The notes: generated by a model from the letters alone, not told the origin. A stretch of 64,000 nucleotides of DNA from Uranotaenia lowii (GCF_029784155.1 NC_073691.1:147025927-147089926); one strand, 5' to 3'. Shown: positions 11,265-22,711, numbered from the stretch's first letter. Numbers and translations are program-made.

Positions 11265-11675
11265 TTATGACAAAAACCGACAAAAATGACAAAACTGACA
11301 AAAATGACAAAAATCACAAAAATGACAAAAATGACAAAAATGACAAAAATGACAAAAATGACAAAAATGACAAAAAAGACAAAAATGACAAAAATGACAA
11401 AAATGACAAAAATGACAAAAATGACAAAAATGACAAAAATGACAAAAATGACAAAAATGACAAAAATGACAAAAATGACAAAAATGACAAAAATGACAAA
11501 AATGACAAAAATGACAAAAATGACAAAAATGACAAAAATGACAAAACTCACAAAAATGACAAAAATGACCAAAATCACAAAAATGACAAAAATGACAAAA
11601 ATCACAAAAATGACAAAAATCACAAAAATGACAAATATGACAAATATGACAAAATTTATAAAAATGACAAAAATA
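11265..11675. repeat. 9-bp minisatellite (ATGACAAAA)n
   Basis: About 45 head-to-tail units of a 9-bp motif, nearly pure in the middle (11310-11545) and increasingly degenerate at the right edge (ATCACAAAA, ATGACAAAT). Because 9 is a multiple of 3, long stop-free frames appear on both strands, encoding KNDKND, MTKMTK and similar strings. These are artefacts of the repeat, not proteins. Confidence 0.97.
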
Positions 11676-12624
11676 ACTAAGTCTAAAGTTAAAATCTCTC
11701 AAAACTTGCATCTACGTTTAAAAACCTATTAGCTGAGTTTCAAATTGGGAAAAACTTGGTTTGTTTTTGACAATTTCAAATGTAAGTTAAAATGTAATTT
11801 CAAAATCTTGAAATATCTATTTTTTCGAAGGCTCGCAAACAAAAACCCTTCCTGATGAAATCAAAGCGTTTGGAAGCAGCAGGTTGATTTATGTGAGAGT
11901 TCAACTCTTTTCCTTATTAAATGTTTAGTTTTGGTGTCGTTTTTGTTGTAGTTTGAGGTAAATTTTTTATATCGAAAAAAGGACATTTTCTAAGAGTAAG
12001 CCAGACTTGTACAAAAAGCTACCCTGTCCAATGGTGAAGTTTGAAGAAAAAAATAAAGGGGAATAGTGCGGGGGCCTAGGGAATTTAATGTAGGCAAAAT
12101 TTAATATTTTTTTTGGTTAAAATTTTATAAGTAATTTGAGAAAAAATTAGCCCTTAAGGACCACGATGTTGTTTTTTTTTTATCATGAAGCAATCTAAAC
12201 CAAGAAACACCGACATTCAGCATTGTATATCCCAGAATTCACTGGACCAAACAAGTTTGTTCCGAACTGCCTATTAGCCATCGATAAACTTGCATTTGTA
12301 AATATTATAAAGCCCAGCTAACATCAATCGTAAAAGCAATGATAATCCAAATTGACTATTAACAAACTTTCAATAACCATCGTAAAGATGTTAGTATTGA
12401 GTGATTTTCTGTCATGCATTTACGGCAAGCTTTGCCCAAAAAAAGTTGAATCGGATAGCAGTTTAGTCTATTCGTAATATGTTTGCAAAAAGTTGAGAAT
12501 ATGCTAATTCGACATTCACGGTTTGAGCTATCTACAAGTGAGCTGATTTTCTGTCATTCATCTCGATCTTCTTTGACGGGTTCGTAAAAAAAAATCTCAC
12601 CTAACTATAGAGCTATAGCGTGGA
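11676..12624. other. anonymous stretch
   Basis: AT-rich with no coding evidence. Near 12310 CCCAGCTAACATCAATCG resembles the ends of the CCCAGCAAACAT element described at 25327. Confidence 0.35.
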
Positions 12625-12710
12625 TCACATCAACTGATGAGTTGGCATCGTGGTAAGATATCGGATAGCGAATTCGGAGGACTGGAGTTAAAATCTCGAT
12701 CGAGGAAATT
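12625..12710 (+). repeat. possible tRNA-like SINE head
   Basis: GAGTTGGCATCGTGGTAAGA resembles a polymerase III A box, and GACTGGAGTTAAAATCTCG at the correct distance resembles a degraded B box (GAGTTCGAATCTC expected). No poly-A tail or target duplication was recognised. Confidence 0.4.
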
Positions 12711-13009
12711 TTTACTCGTTTTACTCAAATGACTTAAACTCGTTTATTTTACTTTTTGTGGGGAATTGGTGTTGGAATTTTATCTTTGTAAATATATCGC
12801 CTTCACTATTGTAGCTATATGCTATTTTGGTAAGTTTAATACAATCTTTTCATCTGGTATATTTGTTTGAATAATTCTTTTGTTCCTGCGATAAACCTTC
12901 TAAAATGTTTGCTGGGAGGTGTTTTGTATTTTTATGATCAATAAATTTCGTTAAAACCGTCAAAAACCGACAAAAAACCGCTTCCATCCGGTCCTCACCT
13001 TCCGTCCGC

Positions 13010-13216
13010 ATGGCAAAACTCGAGCTGGAGTTGAAGCGAGTAGAGGATGAACAGGAGCTGGACAAACGGTATCTTGCAAAAACGGTATCTTGCAAACGGT
13101 ATTACTTGGTAAGTAATGAAGGATTTGGTGGAGGAAGACGATTCACACAGCAGCCGGTCTCAGGAAATAGAATTGCCGAAAGAAAAGTCGCAGTGAACTG
13201 CAAACTGGGTGGCTAG
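13010..13216 (+). pseudogene. gag N-terminal coiled-coil fragment, BEL/Pao-like
   Basis: A 68-codon frame starts MAKLELELKRVEDEQELDKR, a charged heptad-rich helix of the kind found near the N-terminus of BEL/Pao Gag. A 15-bp unit ACGGTATCTTGCAAA is duplicated (about 13068 and 13085), a local slippage. It may be the far 5' part of the BEL element below or a separate fragment. More than 1 kb of unrelated sequence separates them. Confidence 0.4.
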
Positions 13217-13902
13217 CCAAACAAATTCTGACACGGAAGGTGCAGTCGGTGGACGGATTTGTTACCGTTGCGAAATTCAACTCGGTAATGTTTTTCTAAA
13301 GTAAATAGTTACTTGTTTATTTTCTTAAATTATTTGTTTATTGTTAAATGTTATTTAATTATTTCACTTATTATTTCATCAGAGCAAGATAGGGTTAGTT
13401 AATATAAAATACAGGACTCACAAGAACACAACATGTTAACACAGGTACACTGAAACAAATACACAAAAGGCGGTACTAGAACGAGCTAACGGAGAACGCA
13501 CAAATTAAAAAAGCTGATTAGTCCAGTCGCTAAAAATCTGGTATAATGCAGAACTTTTGGGAGGCAAGCTACCAGAAATACTAAAAAAAAGGTTCTTTCC
13601 GCTTGATTCGCTGGCACGTGAAGATCGAGGATCACCATACCTCAATCGAGTGTTACAAAAATATACGTCAAAATAGTGATATACTTAGCCGTTAACGAGT
13701 GTATCAGTCATTTTAAAAATCAACGGAAAAATACAGAAGTGTCGAACACGATAGACGAATCAGGTAAAAGCGCGATATTGAACAACCTTTTTGGAAAACG
13801 GTAGTCTTCAAAGAAAACATGTGTTTTGCATTATCCACCAGGACCCAAAAGTTCAGTGCATAGGTCTTATGCCATCTAGGACTAATTCGCTTCGGTCAAA
13901 TT
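13217..13902. other. anonymous stretch before the BEL element
   Basis: No sustained frame. No long terminal repeat partner for any part of this segment was found downstream of the BEL remnant (18217-19500). Confidence 0.35.
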
Positions 13903-14079
13903 CCAATCTGGTACCACGCGTCTGCTCTTCGGACCAGATTGGTAAGCCAAGATCCGCCCGGGTAGAAGGAGACATCCCAATAGGGGTCCACGGATTGGTA
14001 GGCTGAACGGAACCTTTTCTCCGTTCCGGCCTGAGGAGTTGATGAGGAATTGGCATCGTAATCGCCAATTCTCGTCAAC
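13903..14079 (+). promoter_or_regulatory. three consecutive stem-loops upstream of gag
   Basis: Three inverted repeats in 177 bp. CCAATCTGGT (13903-13912) pairs with ACCAGATTGG (13933-13942). CGGAAC (14008-14013) pairs with GTTCCG (14023-14028). GTTGATGAGGAATTGGC (14038-14054) pairs with GCCAATTCTCGTCAAC (14064-14079), with one bulged G, one wobble and a 9-nt loop. They lie in the GC-richer leader about 150-400 bp before the first gag-like frame. A structured retroelement leader is plausible, but the role is inference. Confidence 0.55.
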
Positions 14080-14479
14080 TGCCTAGCCACGACATATCCA
14101 CATCCCAGAGCGTTCCGAGGAGCAGCATCAGCAGCAGCAAAGGCCGGCCCAACGCATACACACCGCACACAACACACAGGTATTCTAATAAAAAACATAA
14201 AATCTAAATTTTTCAGCGGTAGTGTGTTTGACTATATCCGACGGGTCATTGATCAGCAGCAACTTGTAAAAGCCGACCTTGAGGAGCTCCGTTCCTGCTC
14301 AAGATTGAGCAAACCACAAAAGAAGGCCTTGTGTGCCCACCCTCCACTGAGTCTCCAGAGGAACGACCAGGGACTCGAGGGCTTAGGTTTGGCCCCCTCT
14401 GGTCCAGACAGTAATAGATTCCACGCGACATCCGGAATATTCCGCACGGAGAGGTAGTCACCAGGGAAGGAGAACCGAA

Positions 14480-15740
14480 AAACGTGTCTATAAATAAGGC
14501 AACGATGGGAGGCGTTTGCGGGGAAAATAATTCAACCGATTTGTTTCGGACCCTGCAGCAGCAACTTCGTGCTTGCCAGGGAAGAACGACTGTCCTCAAT
14601 ACAGCTTCGAGAGCTGCAAAATCAACTCAATCTGTGTCAATTGGCATTGACACCCGCTGCAATTGCACAGCAACAGTCGGAAACAACTTTATTCCCGCCA
14701 GCAGTTTCCGCAGTCAGTTTTACCGACAATTTCGGAACGATCCGAGAACAGCGAGGAGCTGAAGCTGAAGCTGAAGCTGCTGTTCCAGTAACACAAGGTG
14801 ATTTTCTTGTCGCAAATGTGGAGCGACGAACGAATAGTCTTGCGCCAGGTCCATCCAAGTCACAAGCAGCAGCCCGTCAAGTTCTGCCATGGGATTTGCC
14901 GCCGTTTTCCGGCGATGCGGTGGACTGGCCGATATCCATAAGCCAATATAATTACACGACGGAGGCGTGTGGTTTCAGCGAAGGCTTGAATATGATTCGC
15001 CTGCAACGATGCCTTAAAGAAACGCCATGGGAAGCAGTCCGAAGCCGGTTGATCTTACCAGCATTGGTTCCTCGTGTCATTCATAAATTGCGGATGCGCT
15101 TTGGTCGTCCGGATCACTAATCGAGCGTGTTAAGGCCACTCCGTCTCCGAAAGCGTACCGACTCGAGACCATCATCGAATTCGGGACCGTAGTGCAAGCT
15201 CTTTGCGATCACATCAATGCAGCCGAACTAACGGATCATCCAGCCAACCCTAGCCTGGATCTGATCGGAAAACTTCCGACCGAGTACCAGATGCGATGTC
15301 ACCACCTACAATGCGGGATCAAAACGACATCCGGCTAAACGAGAAAAGCACAAAGTAGAACGGAGTTTTGTGCACTCTGATACCGGGGGGAGCTCAGCTG
15401 AATACCCCCGGGTTACGCTCGGAAATTCACAACGAACGATTGCGTGTGCGGTATGCCAAAAGTTGGAGCATCGTTCACGAGACTGTTGTACATTCCAACA
15501 ACTATGTTTCGATGAACGGTGGAAGCGGATTCCAGAGCTGGCCCTATGCAGAACGTGCCTGTATGCACATGGTCGACGACCGTGTAATAATAGGAATCGC
15601 TGTGGTGTCAACGGTTCAGTAATCGGCACCATCCTCTCCTGCACCAGTCTGTGCCGCCGAAGCCATCCAATAACATACCGTCAAGCTCGCCATCAGAGAC
15701 TGTCAGCCATTAAGCACATCATTCTTCTGCTTCATCTTTG
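14480..15740 (+). pseudogene. BEL/Pao gag, frameshifted
   Basis: Structural polyprotein remnant. The longest frame (14569-15120) has a helical stretch LRELQNQLNLCQ, an Ala/Glu run from GCTGAA triplet repeats (about 14758-14780), then the conserved Gag core LPPFSGDAVDWPISISQY (about 14895-14950), MIRLQRCLKE and LRMRFGRPDH. A frame change near 15115 continues the same protein as LIERVKATPSP and LIGKLPTEYQMRCHH. A later frame (from about 15440) gives the Cys/His cluster CQKLEHRSRDCCTF, then LALCRTCLYAHGRRPC, which is the zinc-finger end of BEL/Pao Gag. At least two frameshifts and stops near 15118 and 15338 make it a pseudogene. Confidence 0.85.
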
Positions 15741-15895
15741 CTGTTTCGCATAATCCCGATCGTTTTGTACAACGGTATCTTATCATATATATACCTTTGC
15801 ATTCATTGATGAAGGCTCATCATTAACGATGATAGAAACGGAGTTGGCTGATAAATTGGGCTTGAATAGGTGAAAGCAGCCTTGCATGCTTGAAG
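15741..15895 (+). pseudogene. retropepsin-like protease remnant
   Basis: About 50 codons read ILPIVLYN, then TFAFIDEGSSLTMIETELADKLGL. The FxDxGSS box with the following LTMI segment is the active-site region of Pao-type aspartic proteases, where an FLDDGSS form is usual; here the second acidic residue is Glu. The frame stops just after LGLNR near 15870. Confidence 0.7.
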
Positions 15896-17378
15896 TGGAC
15901 AAGCAATATTACGAGAGTGGAGAATGATTCGAAGCGCGTTGGCTTCTCTATTTCGGGAGTAGGTCAAACTAAGCGATTCCCACTCGTTAAAGTCGGTACC
16001 ATCCAATCGTTAGATCTTCCGAAACAAACTCTTCCGATCAGCACAATGAAGCAAAAGTTCCCTCATCTAAGAGGATTGCCTATTAAAGGTTTCGAAAACG
16101 TGTGTCCACAGCTTCTTATTGGACTTGATAACCTGAAATTTTTTGTCCCTCTCAGTGAGAGAGAAGGAGGAGCTGAAGATCCTACCGCTGCCGCACGCAC
16201 TCGCTTAGGGTGGTGCGTGTACGGTGGTACGCGAGAGGACCGGACTCTCACGATTAGTTACCATATGTGTGAGTGCCAAGACGAAACCCCTTTCGATGAA
16301 ACCTGCCAGAAGGATTTTTGCCGTCGAAGAAGAAGGAACCAAAGTATTTCAACCGACTGTCAGCGACGGAGATAAACGTGCGATCAAGATGTCATCGGAA
16401 ACAATTAAAGATTTGAATCCCGGAAAAGGAGAAACATCCGAACGAGTTCTCGGAATAATCTGGGACACAGCCAAGGACGAATTCAGGTTTCCTATGCGTG
16501 ATGACATGGCGTTCCTGATTCAGAACAAATCTACTCCTACGAAACGACAAGTTTTGCGATACGTCATGACCATGTTCGATCCACTAGGATTGTTGGCTCC
16601 GTATCATATTTTTGGAAAAATTATAATCCAGGAGGCCTGGCGTAAGAAGCTCGGTTGGGACGAGCCAGTTGACGACGATACTTGTGAAATGTGGCATCGA
16701 TGGGTTGAAATACTGAAGCACATTAACAACATAGGAATACAGCAAAGTTACTTCTCGGAAGCTGCTCAGAACATCGAAATCCACACATTTGTGGACGCCA
16801 GCGAGGATGTATATTCATGTGCAGTCTACTTCCGTTACATCAACTCCCGAGGTGGCAGTGAGGTCGCCGCTAAGACCAAGGCTGCCCCGCTCAAACCGTG
16901 GACTATACCCCGTTTGGAAATCCAAGGATGTGTTCTAGGCGCTCGTTTAACACAGTTTGTCGTTCAAAACCATTCACTGCGAGTGACGAAATGCTATTTC
17001 TGGACCGACTCAAGCACAGCTCTGAGCAGGATTCTGGGAGACCCCCGGAAATATCACCACTTCGTAGCATTTAGGATCGCAGAAATCCTTGAGTTGAGCA
17101 ACCGGTACGAATGGAGATGTGTCCCGCCGAAGCAGAACCCTGCCGACGAATCAACAAAGTGGGGCTCAGGCCCATTCTTTAAAGTGACGTGCATCTGGTA
17201 TAGTGGACCGGAATTCCTGAGACTGTCCGAGGATCGATGGCCAGTCAGCAAAGTAGTATCGACGACTGAAGAGGAACTACGGGCATGTTATTCGCATCAT
17301 GATGTGCCTTTTTTCCAACCTGTTATTGACTATCGTCGTTTCTCAAAATGGTGCCGAATTCTACGAACAACAGCATAG
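15896..17378 (+). pseudogene. BEL/Pao protease-RT linker, RT thumb and RNase H with RT palm deleted
   Basis: 15890-16375 carries the linker downstream of the protease (LLIGLDNLKFFVPL, TRLGWCVYGG). A second frame (16224-17378) picks up at FAVEEEGTKVFQP and then passes, near 16400-16440, straight into the RT connection (SERVLGIIWDTAKDEFRFP, MFDPLGLLAPY). The fingers and palm, including the YVDD catalytic box, are absent, which I read as an internal deletion of several hundred bp. RNase H is well preserved: FVDASEDVYSCAVYFR (first Asp), WTIPRLEIQGCVLGARL (Glu), FWTDSSTALSRI (Asp) and QNPADESTKWG. Without the palm it cannot reverse transcribe. Confidence 0.88.
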
Positions 17379-17389
17379 GTCCATCGTTA

Positions 17390-18216
17390 CATTGCCAACA
17401 GACAATTGCCTCCTGAACGTCGCAATTTGGGCTGTCTTACGCGAGCTGAATTGCAGAAGGCTGAACGTTCTCTGTTTATGCTGGCCCAACGTGAATACGA
17501 GGTTCTTCGTCTCGACGGAAGAATCGCTGCAGTAAAAGGTGCTAAGAAGGACGCAAAGTTTCCAATGATACTTCCCAAGGAACACTGGATAACCTTTTTG
17601 TACATCGATGAATTGCATCGTAGATTTCATCACGCCAACAACGAGACCGTGGTTAATGAAGCACGGCAACGTATCCACGTACCAGCACTACGATCTCTGG
17701 TGAGAAACGTAGCGAAGAAATGTCAACAATGCGCTGTTGTTTACAATGCTCGACCAGCAATTCCCAGGATGGCACCGCTACCGGTGGCTCTTTTCGAACG
17801 TAGGGCTGGACTACTTTGATCCGTTAATGGTGCGAGTTGGAAGGAGTAACGAGAAACTGCAAACACTTCTGGTTGAGGCCGAATCCATCGTCAATAGTAG
17901 ACCCGTGACGTATTTGCCGTGAGACTCCGCGGAGAGTGAAGCGATTACCCCAAACCACTTCCTGCTGGGGAGTTCCTATGGAGTGTGTCAGCCGGTCGTT
18001 GAAACGGAATGCAGCAGCAAACTACTTAGCTACTCATGGAGCCAGCTTCAGAAGCAGTTGAATACGTTCTGGAAGAGGTGGACTCTTGAGTACCTGCCAA
18101 CTCTGACGAAACGCACTAAGTTGTTGTTTATAACAAATCAGGTCCGAGTGTTCCGTGTGTTAGGATTGAGGTTAGGCGATCAGGAGTTAAGTTTCGGGAG
18201 GGTCGACCAAATGTAA
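17390..18216 (+). pseudogene. BEL/Pao integrase lacking its catalytic core
   Basis: The N-terminal zinc-binding domain is complete: a His pair in ELHRRFHHANNE and a Cys pair in VAKKCQQCAVV (HHCC, about 17610-17740). A new frame gives VGLDYFDPLMVRVGRS, the segment just before the first catalytic Asp in this family, and then jumps at about 17850 to NEKLQTLLVEAESIVNSRP. The latter lies near the family's catalytic Glu region. Most of the DDE core is therefore missing. The C-terminal part (TPNHFLLGSS, FWKRWTLEYLPTL) is recognisable to about 18130. A stop at 17921 and frame changes confirm decay. Confidence 0.85.
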
Positions 18217-18594
18217 GTCAAAACTTGTTTCATGTCACCTCCAAACCCTAATTTTCAAAAATTATCAAAAAATTATCAAAAATTTTCATTGGAGTCTTGA
18301 AGTTATACCATATTTGTTACAAATACACTGTCAAAACTCGACATTCCACCCGTTATTTCGTGACTTGCCTACACCAACACTTATCTATGTTACCCCAAAG
18401 CATCAAATTCTAAACAAAGACTAAATCGACTTTAAAAACAAACTTAGTAGTCTAGTGAATTTCTGCAACCATGTTTCACGTTCATAGGAGGCCAGTACTG
18501 ATTTTAAAAATATGAAACATGCCACATTCCCCTTAACAGGAAAAAAAACCGAAAAATATTGTTAAAAGTTATTAACCTTACCCCGGATTACTGT
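18217..18594. other. anonymous stretch
   Basis: AT-rich. No LTR could be matched to the upstream side of the BEL remnant. Confidence 0.35.
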
Positions 18595-18764
18595 ACAAGA
18601 ACTTTTATTATATTTCGAACATTTCATATTTGGAGCATAACTCAAAAACTGTTCTGAAATTTTTGTTTCGAGTATCATTTTCGGATTCAGTGACAGATTT
18701 TACATTAAAAGTCGTCTTCAGTTTACTTATTTAAATAATGTTGTAAACTAGTGTAACTTTAATT
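18595..18764 (+). repeat. second fragment of the 2.75-kb foldback family arm
   Basis: GTACAAGAACTTTTATTATA, TTTCATATTTGGAGCATAAC, TTTTCGGATTCAG and the terminal GTAAACTAGTGT match 58625-58786 in the same order and orientation. Together with 11021-11248 it reconstitutes most of one arm. Confidence 0.65.
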
Positions 18765-20079
18765 GATATATTTCTTGTACCTATTGAACTGAAGGAGTTG
18801 AAAATATTTATTTTGCGATTTACTTTCTTACCAGTATTTTTAAACCTTTTTCGCATTGTTTCGAAAGTTGTGTGACAATCGCACTCGACATTTTGAGTGA
18901 AATTGTCAGCTTCCGTTTGCGTTCATTAGTGCGCTAAATAAATCCACCATAAAAGCCCCTATCCTGCACGGCGACCGAAACTACTACCGGTTATAGCCTC
19001 CAAGAAGTGTTGTATGGGTTTTCGCTGGGCGCACAGAAGCGTTTATAATACAATTATGAAATTAAGTTATTAAGTCCACAAGATTTATGAACCGGTCACG
19101 GTTTTGGGCAGAAAAATCAACAGTCCTGAGCGCTGAGTGGTCCGGAGCAGAGCTGAGAGGAAGTTCCAGGAAACTCTTACTACCTTACTATGTAGCGAGA
19201 CTGACGCGAGGAATGTACCCGGACAGATGACTTAACTTGTGAAGCTGCAGTGAAAATGTTAAGTAAGTTATTTTCCCCATATCGCCCGCAATCCTTCCAT
19301 CGTCCTCAACCACCAAATTCAGAGTCAGTCAGTGTGCCACCAGGACATCGCAATGTTGTCTCATGTTTCGCTCGAAGAGATTGGCTACATGGCTGGTTTT
19401 TTTTCTCGAATTTCGCGAAGTCCGCCCCTCAATTTCCACAGACTTAGCTGGCTCCGCGAAAATGCCGTGACGTTCCAAAGGGGCGATGTTTTATGGTTAA
19501 TTGCTTGCACTGTGGTGATCTCTTGTTCTGCTGTTTTTTTTTGTGTCTCCCTACGTGTTACGATTATTCCTGTTATTACTTTGCGCTCTTCTCCAAAAAG
19601 GTACCGCGCGAGTCATCATCCGTGGCTGCCCTACATGTAATGGGTTTGCGCCGGGAAACCTTGAATCTCTGACCCGGACCACATTCAGACATGTTCGGAC
19701 GAGAGAAGATTGGAAAAAAATTGGTTCCCGTGACCGGAATCACCGAAAAGGCTTTACAGGGATTTTCTTATACTTAGTTTTAGTATGCTAATAAATTTTA
19801 TGCAGTGCTTTGACAACATTAGAAATAAGGGTATCACTGGCCCAAGGTTTCAGACTCATCCCTAACAACACTGTCAATTCCTATAGGTTTTGCTATCACA
19901 TGGTGTTTCATAAATTACAAGCATGATTATTAGAAATTATTAACCCATAGTTTGAAATGAATAGTTGTGCACAAATTTCCACATCGCTGCTATACATAAC
20001 TTCCTTTTGATAAAAAAAACAGTGAACATTTAATATGCATGATCCCTTTTCCTTAACTTTTATCTAATATTTTCTCGAT
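18765..20079. other. anonymous stretch
   Basis: Short GC-richer blocks (18950-19250, 19300-19460) have no sustained frame and no domain I can name. No transposon ends were recognised. Confidence 0.3.
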
Positions 20080-21010
20080 AGTGATTTAATTTGTTCCGAT
20101 GGTTGTACGATGGTGTCTCGTCCGAACCAATCACGGTAACTGCTGGAGTGAGACAGGGACGTATCTTATCACCGCTACTCTTTCTAATCGTAATGGATGA
20201 GATTCTGACTGGAACGATCGACTGTGCGCCGAACCGAGGATTGCCGTGTAATCCTTCAACAATGGAGTAATTCAACGACCTTGACCTGGCTGACGATATT
20301 GTTTTGCTCGCCCAAACACATCCGGATATGCAGAGCAAACTCGACGACCTCACCGAAAGTTCCAAGGCAGCAGGTCTCAAAGTCAATGTCCTAAAGACCA
20401 AGTCGATGGAGATCAACACAGAAAATCTCTCCAGTTTCATGGTAGCTGGGCAACAGGTTGAGAAAGTGGAGTGTTTTCAGTATCTTGGTAGCCAGATAAC
20501 GCCTGATGGTACTATTTACCAGGAAAGACATCGGAATCCGGATCAGAAAGGCCCGATTTGCGTTTGCGAGTCTCCGGAACATCTGGCGAATCTTCAACTC
20601 AAACGTCAAATCTGTATTGCTCTACGGGTGCAAAGCTTGGTGCACATATGCGGTTACGACGCGAAAACTGCAATTATTTGTAAACCGCTGCTTGCGGAAC
20701 ATCATCCGCGCTTGGTGGCCTGGCAACTGGATCTCGAATGAGGAACTACATCGCCGGTGTCATCAAAGGGTTTATTCAAGGGGGCTAAAAATTGAGATTC
20801 GGGAACGTTAGTGGAGATGAATTGGGCACACGCTGCGAAGACATGGGAACGAGTTTTGCAGAGAGGCTCTAGAATGGACATCGAAGAAGAGGCAGACCCA
20901 GAAACTCGTGGCGGCGAAGCCTAGCCGCCGAAATCCGAACTGTCTACGAGAATCTTGACTGGGACCGAATGAAGACGCTGGTTCCGGAGCGTCAACAGCG
21001 GAGGTCATTA
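20080..21010 (+). pseudogene. RTE-like LINE reverse transcriptase, decayed copy
   Basis: Same family as 25820-27063, collinear at the DNA level but with indels. Recognisable parts are VTAGVRQGRILSPLLFLIVM (about 20120-20195), the catalytic LADDIVLLAQT (about 20290) and KLDDLTESSKAAGLKVN (20340-20385). After a deletion near 20510 the frame is lost, although TTCAACTCAAACGTCAAATC and the C-terminal block that encodes WRRSLAAEIRT in the intact copy are still recognisable to about 20945. It is 5' truncated and inactive. Confidence 0.85.
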
Positions 21011-21057
21011 AGTAAGTTAGACTTCGCAGAAGGTCGATGGCTATGAACCCTCGTTTA

Positions 21058-21180
21058 TCATCTGGCTCAGTTAGTACACTGGTTAAGCTGGCAAGATGAA
21101 AGTAAAAGTTGTTGTGAGTTCGATTCTTCTTACCCGACGGATGAACTATCCAATTTGATAAAAATCCCACAAAAATGCTT
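21058..21180 (+). repeat. tRNA-derived SINE
   Basis: An A box TGGCTCAGTTAGT and a B box GTGAGTTCGATTC are separated by a tRNA-like distance and followed by a short unrelated body ending in AAAAATCCC. It sits immediately after the RTE-like remnant. Its head resembles, but is not identical to, that at 1-113. Confidence 0.6.
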
Positions 21181-22104
21181 TTCTTGTTTCAATTCAATGT
21201 ACTAGCCATGCATCAATTTGCAAGGAAGCTCGAGTCTTTATGCTAGAAACGCTTTTCCAATCATATCATCTTTGGGACAATGCATGTTTGAGCGCATTTT
21301 TGGCATAGAGTTAGCGCCGAGAGGCGTTGAAATTTTGCAACCTCTTCTGTGGGTGCATGCACTGAAGTTACTTCCCAGTAAACCATAAAGCCGATAAAGC
21401 CCTGTAATAAGTCGCACAAAAGCCGAATAGCAGCACTTCAGTGCTTATTAGCCGCTTATAATGTTTTCAAATGAAGCACTGTGGAAATGACAGCATAAAA
21501 ATAAGCCGTATATTGGCTGTTAAGCTGACCGTCAGGGCTGTTGAGCCCTGTAGCCATTAGCTAAGCGAACTCAACGTCAATATGACGTCAAATATAACAA
21601 AATGCGATAGCATTATTGAGGATGCCCTATCAGTCTATGGAACTTTTCGGTAGCTGGTGGTGCCAACAGGTGTTGCAGTGGAGTTTGATAGCGGACAAGT
21701 CTTTCGAATCAACCCGTCTCCCAGAGTCGAACAGGATATCGAACCCACTGGAGAAGGTTCGATAAGATTTCGTCGAGGAAGGATAATCAACTCGGCATTT
21801 GGCGGTCATCGAAATAATGTTAAATAAAAAGTGTGGATATCAGCCTAAGTTTAAAACCAGAAACAATCTAAGGCGAAGTAAAATGATCACAAAATAATCA
21901 CGGCAGACCCTTGTTCCGATAAGAAACCTTCAAATGTATCAAATGTTAATATTTTTAAAATAAATCAAGCTCTGTGAAATTTGTGTTCCGAAACAGTTTC
22001 AATAAAAAATCTATAAATTCAAAATGTTGAATCCCCTGTTGTTTTTCTTTAAGTTCAAGTCAATTTAGGAAGGCTAGATTCTTCCACATTGAAACATGTA
22101 ACGC

Positions 22105-22200
22105 AATAGATCATCCAGCTAAGTCACCATTAAAGGCACAGTCGTTAGGCAATCGGAGTTCGATTCCTGCTTCTGAACATCAGTTGGGTTAGAGGGAGAA
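22105..22200 (+). repeat. possible SINE head with polymerase III B box
   Basis: ATCCAGCTAAGTCACCATTA followed by GGAGTTCGATTCCTGC. The B box is strong and the A box weak. An A-rich stretch follows at 22200-22250. Confidence 0.45.
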
Positions 22201-22711
22201 AGAAAACAAAACAAATCAAGAGGGAAAAGGAAAAAAAAAACATAAAAACACCTTTTTATTTAGCGATCTTCGCCTACTGGAAGAATATTTTTTACATTTC
22301 TACATTGGCGTGAGTAAAAGGTGTACACGGAAAATCTCAGTTTTTTATAAAATGTGTTGTTATTACACCTTCGATATAAATAATCGTCTGATGCTCAAAA
22401 TATGTATAACTCCAATTCAAATTTGGGTAGCTGTTATACAGAAGTAACTGAAACATTAACATCGTTTAGGCAATTCTGTATAAAAAGTGGTTGTTATTGG
22501 AACTTAATTGAAAAGGGATGCCAAAACCATCCAAAGGAAATAGCAAAGTGTTGCAAAAGCTTTCCAATGGTGGCAAGTTACTCGCAGTACAAATATGCTT
22601 TTCAAATTGCCATTTGAAGCTAATGAATCGATAGGCCGTTTGCTTAGTGTCGTTCTTGAGTTCCGGTTGATTCGGGTAAGTACATGTAAAAAAATCGAGC
22701 TTCTGTCGTTG

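Larger units (their letters stand above)
14224..18216 (+). mobile_element. BEL/Pao LTR retrotransposon, internally deleted
   Basis: Gag, protease, RT connection/RNase H and integrase modules occur in the normal BEL/Pao order on the plus strand, but in shifting frames and with two deletions that remove the RT palm and the integrase core. No matching pair of LTRs or primer binding site was found, so the outer limits are those of recognisable coding sequence. It is non-functional. Confidence 0.88.

Noticed and set aside
11219..11732. Six overlapping long frames encoding Lys/Asn/Asp-, Met/Thr/Lys- or Phe/Cys/His-repeat proteins
   Set aside because: They follow directly from a 9-bp repeat with no stop in several frames; there is no start context or domain, and both strands are equally open.
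18220..19500. 3' LTR of the BEL element
   Set aside because: No stretch here matches sequence upstream of gag, and no TG...CA pair with a polypurine tract could be defended.
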